The notes under the pieces were generated by a model. That model did no database searches and was not told where the DNA came from. It saw only the letters and a program-made list of their open reading frames with translations. DNA of 64,000 nucleotides, taken from contig NZ_CP019044.1 in NCBI RefSeq assembly GCF_001953055.1, positions 992,001 to 1,056,000 on the forward strand, given 5' to 3'. Below, piece after piece: positions 17,154 through 26,228 of the stretch. The stretch's first letter is position 1; every line of letters starts with the position of its first letter. The translations under genes were made by a program, and so were the position numbers. This DNA is from Salaquimonas pukyongi. Lineage in GTDB: Bacteria; Pseudomonadota; Alphaproteobacteria; Rhizobiales; Rhizobiaceae.

Positions 17154-17414
17154 CTATTGCAGTGTTTTGCGCTGAACGAAATGGCCCTCTGATTCCAACT
17201 CTGAAATCTCGCTCACAAGGGCGCCCGCCGCTTCGTGGCCGCGGCTGCGAGACAACTGGTCGAGGGTCTTGACGACAATCGTTCGCGCCAGGATTTCCGG
17301 CTCGATGCCGTCTTCCAGTCCCGCTTCCCAGGCTTCCAGCAGATGGGTTTCGGCCACCAGCTGCTTTTCGCGCAGGATTTTTTCTTCAAGGGTGAGGTCG
17401 CTCAATTGTTCCAT
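17154..17414 (-). CDS. Small conserved protein of unknown function
   Basis: An 86-residue, Glu/Leu-rich, mostly helical protein (MEQLSDLTLEEKILREKQLVAE ... ETHLLEAWEAGLEDGIEPEILA) with no signal peptide, membrane segment or cysteine. The start at 17414 gives the most natural protein; a start at 17477 would add a cysteine-rich tail that looks non-coding. It lies between two exported-protein genes on the same strand, with gaps of 87 bases or more on each side. Function unknown. Confidence 0.58.
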   Translation of the reverse strand: MEQLSDLTLEEKILREKQLVAETHLLEAWEAGLEDGIEPEILARTIVVKTLDQLSRSRGHEAAGALVSEISELESEGHFVQRKTLQ

Positions 17415-17501
17415 TCCGGCCACCTTCTGGTTCAAGGCGGGGCGACAATCGCATATCCGGCCGCAAAATGGGCACATAATAATTTTTGTGGTTAACGCTG
17501 G

Positions 17502-17966
17502 TCAGCGGCCGTAACGGTTTGGAATTTCAGCCGCTATTCTGGTTCCTTGCGCCAGAAACTGGTTTGCCGCCTCAATGGCCGGATCATTGCACTCGCGGTG
17601 GATTTCCGCATAGCCGCGAAACCCCCGGTTAAAGGCGGCAATCATCTGTGCCTGGCTCTGCTCGCTGGGCTTTTCAGCTGCAATCAGCTTCTGCATTTCC
17701 TCCCGCCAGGTCTGTCCTTCTCCCGTTCCGCACAGATTGCGAAGGTAGTGCAGGGCGCCGAGAATTTCTGACAGCCGCATCAACTGCTCTTCATAGGCAG
17801 GCGGAAGGGTCTTGATTGCCGGCTGAGCAGGGCCGGCTTCATTGTCCTGCGTTTCTTCCGCAGCACCGCCGGACTGCTCCTGGGCACCGGCAGGAACCGG
17901 ATGACCCAGGGGTCCACCCATCAGAAAAAGCACGGCAAACAAGCTGTAGAAGGACAGGGTTTTCAT
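17502..17966 (-). CDS. TIGR02301-type exported protein
   Basis: A 154-residue protein with a signal peptide (MKTLSFYSLFAVLFLMGGP..., likely cleaved after AGA near residue 28). It then has a low-complexity acidic linker and a helical domain with two cysteines (ALHYLRNLCGTGEGQTWR and AEIHRECNDPAIEAANQFL). This pattern matches the uncharacterised alphaproteobacterial family TIGR02301, which is often found near a Nudix gene, as here (19160). The start at 17966 is fixed by the signal peptide. Role unknown. Confidence 0.72.
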   Translation of the reverse strand: MKTLSFYSLFAVLFLMGGPLGHPVPAGAQEQSGGAAEETQDNEAGPAQPAIKTLPPAYEEQLMRLSEILGALHYLRNLCGTGEGQTWREEMQKLIAAEKPSEQSQAQMIAAFNRGFRGYAEIHRECNDPAIEAANQFLAQGTRIAAEIPNRYGR

Positions 17967-18075
17967 CGGCAATCGCTCTGGCAGACCTTGCGGTACGCAT
18001 GACCTGACTTGCGGCACGCATGACCTGAACTGCCTTTATCGCATTCAGCTTCGCAAGCCAAACGCGGATCACCGA

Positions 18076-19085
18076 CTATTGCTCGATTTTCAGGTCGGGA
18101 TGAAAGGCATGGGCCACAAAGGCGAAGGTAATGTCGTGCACGGCGTCCCTGCGGTTGCCGCCGTCAGTCTCCTGAACAATGAGGTTGCCAATGTCGCGGC
18201 CTTCCGCGATGCGGCTGCTGTCCAGCGCCGAAGCACGCCCCGGCTGCCATTCCAGAACGAATGAACCCCGCTTCAGCGTCCCTTCCTTGCGAACCTTGTC
18301 GAGTGTCACGGCCAGGGCTGCTTCCCCTCCTGCCGCACGATCACCACCCGGGCCATCGGGTTGATGTCCTGCGGCAGGGTTCCGGTATACAGCGGGTAGG
18401 GCGCGTCGCGGCCGTCATAGGCAACATACGGATTGCGTCCATAGTCGCGCAGAGAGGGGTTGTTGGGCACCAGCACCTTGGCATCGCCATGGCGCTCGCG
18501 AAACCTGCCGAAAGCTTCCAGCCGTGACGGCATCATCTTGAGCTTGCGGCCGGTGAGGGCGCCGATGACCGCTTTGCCGGAAAACTGCTGCCACCAGCTT
18601 TCGGTCTGGCGGTCATACATCAGCAGGTCGGAATTTCTCAGCCGGCCCGTAGTGCCGAAGTCGTAGCGCTTTCCGTCAAGTTGGGCATCGAAGACAATCG
18701 CAGCATTGCACAGGGGGCAATAGGTGACCGCAAACGGGTGCCCGCCAACCCTGTCGTTGGCGATTTCATGCCACATGAGAACCGACAGCGGATAGGCTTT
18801 GGTTTCTTCATTATGGGTAAAAACGATGACCGGCTCGCGGTCGTCGAGCTCCGCTTCACCGGCAGCAACGAATTTCGGATCGTCGATTGCAGGAATACCG
18901 TCCTTGGGCGGGCCGCCGGATACCACCTCCGAAAGCGGGATGTTCGATTTGGAAAAATCCGTCTTCCAGTTCTCCCAGCTCTTCGGATTTGGGTCGGCGC
19001 CGGCAATCGCCGGCACCATCACAAGCAAGGCAGCAGTAATTGCAAGAATGGCCGCCTGCAGGCGCAGTTTGGCAGCTGGCAACAT
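18076..19085 (-). pseudogene. DUF3179 exported protein, split by a frameshift
   Basis: The first frame (18306-19085) has a signal peptide (AAILAITAALLVMVPAIAGA) and most of a DUF3179 domain, including YPLSVLMWHEIAND and the TYCPLCNAAIVFDA cysteine pair. It stops after RQEGKQPWP. The domain continues in the next frame (18076-18309: TLDKVRKEGTLKRGSFVLEW ... ITFAFVAHAFHPDLKIEQ). One added base near 18310-18317 would fuse them to about 336 residues. No long homopolymer is present at the junction, so genuine truncation is somewhat more plausible here than in nadA or gmk. DUF3179 has no assigned function. Confidence 0.72.
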
Positions 19086-19159
19086 GACACCTTCACACCT
19101 TCGTTTGTTCGTTTGCCGGATAATGCCATGCGGAGTGCCGCAGCTTAAACGACGTTTTT

Positions 19160-19669
19160 TCACCTTTTGGTGAAAGCCTGTCGGCCAGCGCGTGCCCTTT
19201 CCAGGGCGCCGCCGATCAGCTCCAGCAGGTGCGGAACGGTATCAAGGGTGGCTGCTTCTGCAAGGCTTACCCAGCGCAGCTCGTGCGCGTCGCCGCCGGC
19301 ACGCGGCTCCCCATCAAATGCCGTGCACAGGAACCGCGCCAGGACATGATGATGGGTGACGATGCCGTCCTCACCGTGTGCGATGCGGTCGGCAAATCCG
19401 AGAAACTCGAGGTGCCGGGCAGTCAGCGCCGTTTCCTCGGCAAGTTCCCGGCGGGCGGTTTCTTCCAGCCTTTCGCCCAACGCCTGTCCGCCACCGGGAA
19501 ATGCCCAGTATCCCTTGAACGGCTCCTTGCCGCGCTTTACCAGCAGCACTTTGCCGTTCTTGACGACAGCGATGGAAGTGCCTGGTCTTGGGTGGGGGGA
19601 TGGGGGACAATTGTCTTGCAGCGCTGCATTCCTTTTGGCATCAAGTCCACCCAGGACAGGACAGCCCAT
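19160..19669 (-). CDS. Nudix hydrolase
   Basis: MutT-like hydrolase of nucleoside diphosphate derivatives. The Nudix box is readable as GGGQALGERLEETARRELAEET, with the usual glycine after EEx replaced by alanine. The domain begins at PGTSIAVVKNGKVLLVKRG. The start is uncertain: the ATG at 19669 overlaps the divergent HMCES-type gene start and gives 169 residues with an odd N-terminus. An ATG at 19629 lies in another frame and would join if one C were added to the C runs near 19600-19615. The family often sits with TIGR02301 genes in rhizobia. Substrate unknown. Confidence 0.8.
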   Translation of the reverse strand: MGCPVLGGLDAKRNAALQDNCPPSPHPRPGTSIAVVKNGKVLLVKRGKEPFKGYWAFPGGGQALGERLEETARRELAEETALTARHLEFLGFADRIAHGEDGIVTHHHVLARFLCTAFDGEPRAGGDAHELRWVSLAEAATLDTVPHLLELIGGALERARAGRQAFTKR

Positions 19670-20450
19670 GTGCGGACGATTTTCACTGACGGCGGCCCCG
19701 GATGCGGTCGCCGAAATTTTCGACCTTGATGATATCGAGGATTTTCCGCCGCGATACAACATTGCGCCAACCCAGCCGGTGCTGACGGTTTTCAATGGTC
19801 CTGCCGGCAGGCGGGAAGCACGTCTGGTACGCTGGGGGCTCGTTCCTGCATGGGTGAAGGATCCCGGCGATTTCACCCTGCTTGTCAATGCGCGCAGCGA
19901 AACGGCAGCCGAAAAGCCGTCTTTCCGCAACGCCATGCGTCACCGCAGGGTATTGGTGCCCGCGTCGGGTTTCTACGAATGGCACCGCCCGGCGGACAAA
20001 AAAGCTCCAAGGCAGGCATACTGGATCAAGCCCGCCGATGGCGGCATCGATGGCACCGGTTTGGTCTGCTTTGCCGGCCTGATGGAAACCTGGACCGGAG
20101 CAAATGGAAGCGAAATCGACACGGGCTGCATTCTGACGGTTCAGTCCAACGACCAGATCGGCAATATTCATCACCGCATGCCGGTCGTCATCGAACCGAA
20201 GGATTTCAGCAGGTGGCTGGACTGCGCCAGCCAGGAGCCGCGCCATGTCGCCGATCTGCTGCAGCCTGCCGCGAACGGATTTTTCGAGGCGGTACCCATA
20301 TCCGACAAGGTCAACAAGGTTGCCAATGCCGGCCCCGATATCCAGCAGCCGGTCGAGCCGGGCATCGGTCACAACAGTGCCGGTTCAAAGCAGGTCGAAA
20401 AAGCAGACCCCTCCGGCAGTGGCGGCAACAGCCAGTATTCGCTGTTTTGA
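19668..20450 (+). CDS. yedK: SOS response-associated peptidase (HMCES/YedK family)
   Basis: A 260-residue SRAP-domain protein that forms a thiazolidine crosslink with abasic sites in single-stranded DNA through Cys2. The start at 19668 is fixed by the required N-terminus MCGRFSLT. Other active-site segments are NIAPTQPV, LVNARSETAAEKPSFR, ASGFYEWHRP and the histidine motif IHHRMPVV. The C-terminal tail (after about residue 215) contains GIGHNS and ends in QYSLF, as in other alphaproteobacterial members. It diverges from the Nudix gene with its ATG directly overlapping that gene's annotated start. No LexA box is obvious. Confidence 0.93.
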   Translation: MCGRFSLTAAPDAVAEIFDLDDIEDFPPRYNIAPTQPVLTVFNGPAGRREARLVRWGLVPAWVKDPGDFTLLVNARSETAAEKPSFRNAMRHRRVLVPASGFYEWHRPADKKAPRQAYWIKPADGGIDGTGLVCFAGLMETWTGANGSEIDTGCILTVQSNDQIGNIHHRMPVVIEPKDFSRWLDCASQEPRHVADLLQPAANGFFEAVPISDKVNKVANAGPDIQQPVEPGIGHNSAGSKQVEKADPSGSGGNSQYSLF

Positions 20451-20452
20451 CC

Positions 20453-21073
20453 ATGGCAGGTAGCATGATCCTGCCGGCCCTTTCGGGGTTTGTCCTGAGC
20501 GGTTCGCTGATCATCGCGATCGGCGCCCAAAACGCCTACATCCTGCGCATGGGGTTGGCGCAGCACCATGTGTTCTGGCTCTGCCTGTTTTGTGCAGTGT
20601 CCGATGCGGTGTTGATCATCCTCGGCGTGGCCGGGCTTGGTGCACTGGTGGAGGCAAATCCCGGCACGTTGAACATCTTCGCGCTTGGCGGAGCCCTGTT
20701 CCTGTTTTCCTATGCCGCCCTTGCCTTCAAGCGGGCGCTGAACCCCGCTGCCATGCAGCTTGAAAACGGCAGCAAGCCGTCCCTCCTGAAGGCACTTTCA
20801 ACCTGTGCGGCCTTCACCTGGCTCAATCCCCATGTCTATCTCGACACGGTAATGCTGATCGGTGCCTATGCGGCACAATATGCGCCGGTGGAGCGCATGG
20901 CCTATGGTGCCGGCGCTGTACTGGCGTCCTTTGTGTGGTTTTTTGCTCTCGGTTATGGCGCACAACTGCTTGCGCCGGTGTTTTCCCGGCGCGCCGCATG
21001 GCAGGCCCTCGACATTGCGATCGCCGTCATCATGGCCGTGCTGGCAGCAAGCCTGCTCAGGCAGGTCTTCTGA
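20453..21073 (+). CDS. LysE/ArgO-family amino acid exporter
   Basis: A 206-residue, six-helix inner-membrane exporter. The LysE signature SLIIAIGAQNAYILRMGL is in the first helix-loop, and the later TWLNPHVYLDTVMLIG segment is typical of ArgO/LysE. It probably exports basic amino acids. The ATG at 20453 follows the previous stop by two bases, which suggests co-transcription; an ATG at 20465 is possible. Confidence 0.9.
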   Translation: MAGSMILPALSGFVLSGSLIIAIGAQNAYILRMGLAQHHVFWLCLFCAVSDAVLIILGVAGLGALVEANPGTLNIFALGGALFLFSYAALAFKRALNPAAMQLENGSKPSLLKALSTCAAFTWLNPHVYLDTVMLIGAYAAQYAPVERMAYGAGAVLASFVWFFALGYGAQLLAPVFSRRAAWQALDIAIAVIMAVLAASLLRQVF

Positions 21074-21497
21074 ATGCGCGTACGAATACGGCGGGCCTTT
21101 CCCGCGCTTCCGCACGAACATGGAAGAAAGGAAACTTAGACCGCTTTGGCAGAACGCGGTTTACCGGCCGGGACAAGCGCCAGCGCTGCAGCAACGGCAG
21201 GGATGGCGACCGGGCGATAGAGGCTGGCAAGCGTGGACAGGTTGCGTTTCGATTGAAAAGACATGGTAGATTACGCCAGTTGTGAGATTTCGCGCTGCCA
21301 TGGCGCCGGTTTGTGATCAAATTGTGTCAGAGCTGTCTTTGTCCGGGTTTTTTCAACCGAAATCTCGCCTTGCGGGGAAAATCATGATGCCGCGCCCCGC
21401 AGCATACCGACCTGGTGCCAGAATTCACCCCTTGAAGTGCCTGCTGGCTCTGCTAAATGGAAACGCTCAATCCGCCCCCAGCCAGGCAGAACCTGCC
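21074..21497. other. 424-bp gap before cysS without a recognisable gene
   Basis: I see a GCGGG/CCCGC hairpin near 21092-21106, probably a weak end signal for the exporter gene, and a spaced inverted repeat GAGATTTCG / CGAAATCTC at about 21285 and 21357. An in-frame upstream extension of cysS is open from 21282 but its translation does not resemble the cysS family. I found no T-box, tRNA or small RNA. Confidence 0.4.
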
Positions 21498-22916
21498 ATG
21501 TCCGGCAAGCCGACCCTTACCCTTTACAATACGCTGACGCGCCGCAAGGAGGCTTTCAGCCCGATCGATGCGGACAATGTACGCATGTATGTCTGCGGGC
21601 CGACGGTCTATGATTTCGCCCATATCGGCAATGCGCGGCCGGTCATCGTGTTCGACGTTCTGTTTCGCCTGCTTCAGCATCTGTACGGCGAAGCGCATGT
21701 TACCTATGTGCGCAACATCACCGACGTCGACGACAAGATCAACGCCCGTGCCCTGCGCGATTTCGGCGACGGGATTTCCGCCGGCAAGATGTCGCTCAAC
21801 GAGGCGATCCGTAACGTCACGGAAAAGACGGCGGGACAGTTTCATGCGGATGCAGAGGCGCTTGGCTGCCTTCTGCCTACCCATGAACCGCGCGCCACCG
21901 AACACATCGGCGGCATGGTGGCGATGATCCAGACCCTCATCGACAAGGGCAACGCCTATCTGGTGCAGGGGCCGGAAGGGGCGGAAATCCTGTTCGATAT
22001 CGTTTCCATGCCGGCCTATGGTGCCCTGTCCAATCGCAAACTGGACGAGCAGCAGGCCGGCGCGCGCATCGATGTGAAGGATCACAAGAAGAACCCAGGC
22101 GATTTCGTGCTGTGGAAGGAGTCTTCGGCTGAACAGCCCGGCTGGGAAGGGCGCTTTTCGATTGACGGCAAAGCGTGCGTAATTCACGGCCGCCCGGGCT
22201 GGCACATCGAGTGCTCGGTGATGTCGAAAACCCATCTTGGCGAAGTGTTCGATATCCATGGCGGCGGGCTCGATCTCATCTTTCCCCATCATGAGAACGA
22301 GATTGCCCAATCGTGCTGCGCCCACGGCACGGAGCGAATGGCAAACCTGTGGATGCACAATGGCTACCTTCAGGTCGAAGGGCGCAAGATGTCGAAGTCG
22401 GAAGGCAATTTCGTCACCATTGACGATCTTCTGAACACGGAAAAATTCGGCGGACGCAAATGGCCTGGGGAAGTTCTCCGCCTTGCCATGTTGATGACAC
22501 ATTATCGGGAGCCTATCGATTTCAGCATCAAGCGGCTGGAGGAAGCGGAGAGCATTCTCGCCAAATGGCGGCACGGCGATCCGCAAGCCGGCAAGGTGAG
22601 CGGCAAGGTCATCGGGCAACTTCTTGAAGATCTGAATACGCCAGGGGCGATACGCGCCCTGCATGCATTGAAGGATGACGAGGATTTCGCCGCGTCAGCG
22701 CAATTGCTGGGTATTCTTCCGCAGCCGGTGGAAGCTGTGTTGAGTGAGGCGGAGATCGCTGCGGCGTGTGAGCAGCGTCTCGCCTTTATCCGCGAGAAGA
22801 ATTGGGCGCAGGCGGACCGCATCCGCGACGAGTTGCTGGCCCAGGGGGTTCAACTCAAGGATGGCAAGGATCCTGACACCGGCGAACGCGTTACGTCGTG
22901 GGAAGTAAAGCGCTAG
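21498..22916 (+). CDS. cysS: Cysteinyl-tRNA synthetase
   Basis: Class I aminoacyl-tRNA synthetase of 472 residues. The zinc and cysteine site includes Cys33 in [19 protein letters not shown], which also carries the HIGH-type motif HIGN (42-45). Further signatures are [30 protein letters not shown] and the KMSKS loop [10 protein letters not shown]. The start at 21498 gives the usual N-terminus ([17 protein letters not shown]); the longer frame adds 72 unrelated residues. Confidence 0.96.
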   Translation: MSGKPTLTLYNTLTRRKEAFSPIDADNVRMYVCGPTVYDFAHIGNARPVIVFDVLFRLLQHLYGEAHVTYVRNITDVDDKINARALRDFGDGISAGKMSLNEAIRNVTEKTAGQFHADAEALGCLLPTHEPRATEHIGGMVAMIQTLIDKGNAYLVQGPEGAEILFDIVSMPAYGALSNRKLDEQQAGARIDVKDHKKNPGDFVLWKESSAEQPGWEGRFSIDGKACVIHGRPGWHIECSVMSKTHLGEVFDIHGGGLDLIFPHHENEIAQSCCAHGTERMANLWMHNGYLQVEGRKMSKSEGNFVTIDDLLNTEKFGGRKWPGEVLRLAMLMTHYREPIDFSIKRLEEAESILAKWRHGDPQAGKVSGKVIGQLLEDLNTPGAIRALHALKDDEDFAASAQLLGILPQPVEAVLSEAEIAAACEQRLAFIREKNWAQADRIRDELLAQGVQLKDGKDPDTGERVTSWEVKR

Positions 22917-23030
22917 TGGGTAGCGCCAGCAAGCATGAATTCTGCGGGCTTGCCTGCTGAAGAATGCTTACGTAAGGTAAGGCTTGGTGTTGGCGGGGGC
23001 GGCACGTTTCCATTCCGGGATGATATCAGC

Positions 23031-23567
23031 ATGTACGAAAACCACGCCCCGCTGCTTCAGGAAGACGACAGCGACGAAGATCCGGACAATAGCGGTGTTT
23101 ATACCGGCGGCTGCCAATGCGGCGCCATCCGGTTTCGCATGGAGGGAAAATCCGACGACCGCTCGATATGCCATTGCCGCATGTGCCAGAAGGCGTTCGG
23201 CAATTTCTATGCGCCGCTCGTCAACACGCGCGGGGTGAAGTTTGAGTGGACGCGCGGTGAACCCAGGCGCTGGCGGTCCTCCAACCATGTGCTGCGCGGT
23301 TTTTGCGAAAAATGCGGAACGCCGCTTACCTATGAGGCCGAAGACGGGTTGGCGGTCGCCATCGGTGCCTTCGATCATCCCGAATTGCTGACACCGATCA
23401 TACAGTATGGCGTGGAATCGAAGATCGAATGGCTTGACGACCTCGATACGCTCCCGGCGCGTCATACGATGGACGACATCGATACTGCGCCTTTCCTCGA
23501 CGATATCGACAGCCATCAACACCCCGATCACGACACCAACTCCTGGCCGGAGCCGGAGGATGAGTGA
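23031..23567 (+). CDS. GFA-family (glutathione-dependent formaldehyde-activating-like) protein
   Basis: A 178-residue zinc protein of the GFA family. It has the cysteine pattern GGCQCGAIRF ... ICHCRMCQKAFGNFYAP ... GFCEKCGTPLTY, which supplies two structural or catalytic zinc sites. Despite the family name, many members are not proven to act on formaldehyde. The C-terminal tail is acidic and His-rich (HQHPDHDTNSWPEPEDE). The ATG at 23031 gives a typical start; an ATG at 22935 would add 32 residues. The stop overlaps a small membrane-peptide gene by 8 bases. Confidence 0.86.
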   Translation: MYENHAPLLQEDDSDEDPDNSGVYTGGCQCGAIRFRMEGKSDDRSICHCRMCQKAFGNFYAPLVNTRGVKFEWTRGEPRRWRSSNHVLRGFCEKCGTPLTYEAEDGLAVAIGAFDHPELLTPIIQYGVESKIEWLDDLDTLPARHTMDDIDTAPFLDDIDSHQHPDHDTNSWPEPEDE

Positions 23568-23682
23568 GAGAAATTCTCCCACACAAATGCCGAAATGGCT
23601 GCTTTACGGCATCATCGGAAAACTGGCCGCCATCGTCCTCATTGTGGTGATTGTGCTTTGGTATGCCGGCATTTTCGGCTAA
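23560..23682 (+). CDS. 40-residue single-pass membrane peptide
   Basis: Small gene overlapping the end of the GFA gene. Its ATG at 23560 is preceded by GGAGCCGGAGG, a strong ribosome-binding site inside the GFA coding sequence. The product has a short polar N-terminus (MSERNSPTQMPK) and one hydrophobic helix (LAAIVLIVVIVLWYAGIFG). cimA begins 10 bases after its stop. The coupling to two neighbours and the strong translation signal argue that it is real. The function is unknown. Confidence 0.6.
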   Translation: MSERNSPTQMPKWLLYGIIGKLAAIVLIVVIVLWYAGIFG

Positions 23683-23691
23683 CAGCATTGC

Positions 23692-25284
23692 ATGACCCGC
23701 CAACGCCTTTATCTTTTCGACACCACCTTGCGCGACGGCCAGCAGACGCCGGGCCTTGATTTCTCCGTCGCCGACAAGATCGACATCGCCGCAATGCTGG
23801 ACGAACTGGGCCTTGACTACGTTGAGGGCGGTTATCCCGGTGCCAATCCGACCGACACGGAGTTCTTTTCAAAAAAGCGTACAAGGAATGCGGCCTTTGT
23901 CGGGTTCGGCATGACCAAACGCCATGGCGTATCAGTCTCCAACGATCCCGGTCTTGCCGGTCTTCTTGCCGCCGATTGCGACGCCATCTGCTTCGTTGCA
24001 AAAAGCTGGGACTATCACGTCAAGGTCGCCCTTGGTTGCAGCAATGAAGAAAACCTCGAGACGATTTCCGGCTCGGTAGAGGCGGCCGTGGCTGCCGGTC
24101 GTGAGGCGATGATCGACTGTGAGCACTTCTTCGACGGCTACAAGGCCAATCCCGCTTACGCGCTCTCCTGTGCAAGGGCCGCTTATGACGCGGGCGCAAG
24201 ATGGATCGTGCTGTGCGATACCAATGGCGGCGCCCAGCCGGCGGAAGTGACGCAAATTGTCGAACAGGTGATCGAGGCTGGCATCCCTGGGGACAATCTC
24301 GGCATTCATGCCCATGACGATACCGGCCAGGCGGTGGCAAATTCACTCGCCGCGGTCGAAGCTGGTGTCCGCCAGATCCAGGGAACGCTGAACGGGGTCG
24401 GCGAGCGCTGCGGCAATGCCAACCTGACCACCATCATCCCGACGCTGGCGCTCAAGCCCGTTTATGCCGATCGGTTCGAAACGGCCATCGGCCCCCGCCA
24501 GCTTGAACAGCTGACGAGGATTTCCCACAAGTTCGACGAACTCATCAATCAGGCGCCCTATCATCAGGCGCCTTATGTCGGCTCGTCGGCCTTTGCCACC
24601 AAGGCCGGCATTCACGCCTCCGCCATCCTCAAGGCGCCCGACACCTATGAACATGTCGGCCCTGAAAGCGTCGGCAACCGCCGCCGCCTGATGGTCTCCG
24701 ATCAGGGTGGCAAGTCGAATTTCATTGCAGAGTTGCAGCGCAAGGACATCGAGGTCGAAAAAGACAACCCGGCGCTGGATTCGCTGATTTCCATCGTCAA
24801 GGAGCGCGAGGCGAAGGGATTTGCCTACGAGGCGGCCGAAGCCAGCTTTGAACTGCTGGCGCGCCGCCATCTGGGAACGGTGCCGCAGTTTTTCCGGGTC
24901 GAGTCCTTCCGCACCCAGGTTGAGCGCCGCTTCAATGCGCGGGGCGATGTGGTCACGGTTTCCGAGGCCGTGGTGAAGGTCGAAGTGGATGGAAAAATGT
25001 TCCTCTCGGTCGCCGAGGGCCATGGCCCCGTCAACGCCCTCGACCAGGCTTTGCGCAAGGACCTTGGAAAATATCAAAGCCAGATCGAGGACCTTGAACT
25101 GGTGGACTACAAGGTGCGCATCCTCAATGGCGGCACGGAAGCCGTCACCCGGGTGCTGATCGAATCGACCGACGACAGCGGCGAGCGCTGGTCGACCATC
25201 GGCGTTTCCGATAACATCATCGACGCCTCATTCCAGGCGCTGACCGATTCGATCAATTACAAGCTGATGAAATCGGCCTCCTGA
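23692..25284 (+). CDS. cimA: (R)-citramalate synthase
   Basis: Condenses pyruvate and acetyl-CoA to citramalate, an alternative entry to isoleucine synthesis. The 530-residue protein has the HMGL/LeuA-type barrel with YLFDTTLRDGQQTPG, the metal site NLGIHAHDDTGQAVANS and GERCGNANLTT, and an extended C-terminal regulatory domain (about residues 410-520). This length and the EGGYPGANPTD segment separate CimA from 2-isopropylmalate synthase. The gene follows the small membrane peptide closely. Confidence 0.92.
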   Translation: MTRQRLYLFDTTLRDGQQTPGLDFSVADKIDIAAMLDELGLDYVEGGYPGANPTDTEFFSKKRTRNAAFVGFGMTKRHGVSVSNDPGLAGLLAADCDAICFVAKSWDYHVKVALGCSNEENLETISGSVEAAVAAGREAMIDCEHFFDGYKANPAYALSCARAAYDAGARWIVLCDTNGGAQPAEVTQIVEQVIEAGIPGDNLGIHAHDDTGQAVANSLAAVEAGVRQIQGTLNGVGERCGNANLTTIIPTLALKPVYADRFETAIGPRQLEQLTRISHKFDELINQAPYHQAPYVGSSAFATKAGIHASAILKAPDTYEHVGPESVGNRRRLMVSDQGGKSNFIAELQRKDIEVEKDNPALDSLISIVKEREAKGFAYEAAEASFELLARRHLGTVPQFFRVESFRTQVERRFNARGDVVTVSEAVVKVEVDGKMFLSVAEGHGPVNALDQALRKDLGKYQSQIEDLELVDYKVRILNGGTEAVTRVLIESTDDSGERWSTIGVSDNIIDASFQALTDSINYKLMKSAS

Positions 25285-25306
25285 CCCCAGTTCCGAAAGT
25301 CCTTCC

Positions 25307-26218
25307 ATGCGTGTGGCGGAAGCCGAACCCAAGACCGTCAAGCCTGTGTCCGGCGACACCAGGGCCGGTTTTTTCTATGCGCTGACAGCCTATCTGCTGT
25401 GGGGGTTCCTGCCGCTTTACATGAAGCTGCTGGAGGATATCGATGCCTTCCAGGTGATGGCACACCGCGCGCTCTGGTCCCTGCCAGTGGCAGGCGCGAT
25501 TCTTTGGTGGATGGGGCGTACCGGCGACATCCTGCCAACCCTGAAAAGTCCAAAGCGGCTCGGCATCCTTTTCCTTACCGCAACGATCATTTCAACCAAC
25601 TGGACCATCTATGTATGGGCGATTTCGGTTGAGCGGACGCTAGAAACCGCGCTTGGCTATTACATCAATCCGCTCATCACGGTTGCCATGGGAGCGGTTT
25701 TCCTGGGTGAGCGGTTCACCCGGGCACAGCGTCTTGCGCTGGCAATTGCAACCCTTGCCGTCGTTCTACTTACCCTGCGCGGCGGTGTCTTTCCGTGGAT
25801 CAGCCTGGTGCTTGCTTTCACGTTCGCCACCTATGGCTTTCTGCGCAAGACCGTTGATGTCGGCCCGACCCAGGGCTTTCTGGTCGAGGTCATGTTGCTG
25901 GCGCCCTTTGCCTTCGCCTTTATCGCCTGGCGCGAGGTTTCAGGACAGGGGGCGTTTTTCGAAGGCACGGACTATACCGCTCTGCTGATCGGTTGCGGGC
26001 CGGTAACCGCCATTCCGCTCATTCTCTATGCGTTCGGTGCCAAGGGCCTGCGGCTTTCAACCATCGGCTTGATGCAATATATCGCGCCGACGATGATCTT
26101 CCTCATCGGACTGTTTGTCTTCCGCGAACCGTTCTCCTTCTGGCAGGCCGTAGCCTTTGTCATGATCTGGGCGGCGCTGGCGATTTACACCTGGTCGGCC
26201 TTTCGCAAGCCGGCTTAG
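25307..26218 (+). CDS. rarD: RarD-family EamA transporter
   Basis: A 303-residue, ten-helix permease of the drug/metabolite transporter superfamily, RarD subfamily. Characteristic segments are AYLLWGFLPLYMKLL in helix 1, HRALWSLP, WAISVERTLETALGYYINPL, and GLMQYIAPTMIFLIGLFVFREPF near the end. Substrates of RarD proteins are unproven. It lies 22 bases after cimA and is probably transcribed with it. It converges on the LOG-family gene with only 10 bases between stops. Confidence 0.9.
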   Translation: MRVAEAEPKTVKPVSGDTRAGFFYALTAYLLWGFLPLYMKLLEDIDAFQVMAHRALWSLPVAGAILWWMGRTGDILPTLKSPKRLGILFLTATIISTNWTIYVWAISVERTLETALGYYINPLITVAMGAVFLGERFTRAQRLALAIATLAVVLLTLRGGVFPWISLVLAFTFATYGFLRKTVDVGPTQGFLVEVMLLAPFAFAFIAWREVSGQGAFFEGTDYTALLIGCGPVTAIPLILYAFGAKGLRLSTIGLMQYIAPTMIFLIGLFVFREPFSFWQAVAFVMIWAALAIYTWSAFRKPA

Positions 26219-26228
26219 ATAAGTTGCC

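Noticed and set aside
21282-21497. 72-residue N-terminal extension of cysS
   Set aside because: The extension does not resemble the family, and the ATG at 21498 gives the normal N-terminus.
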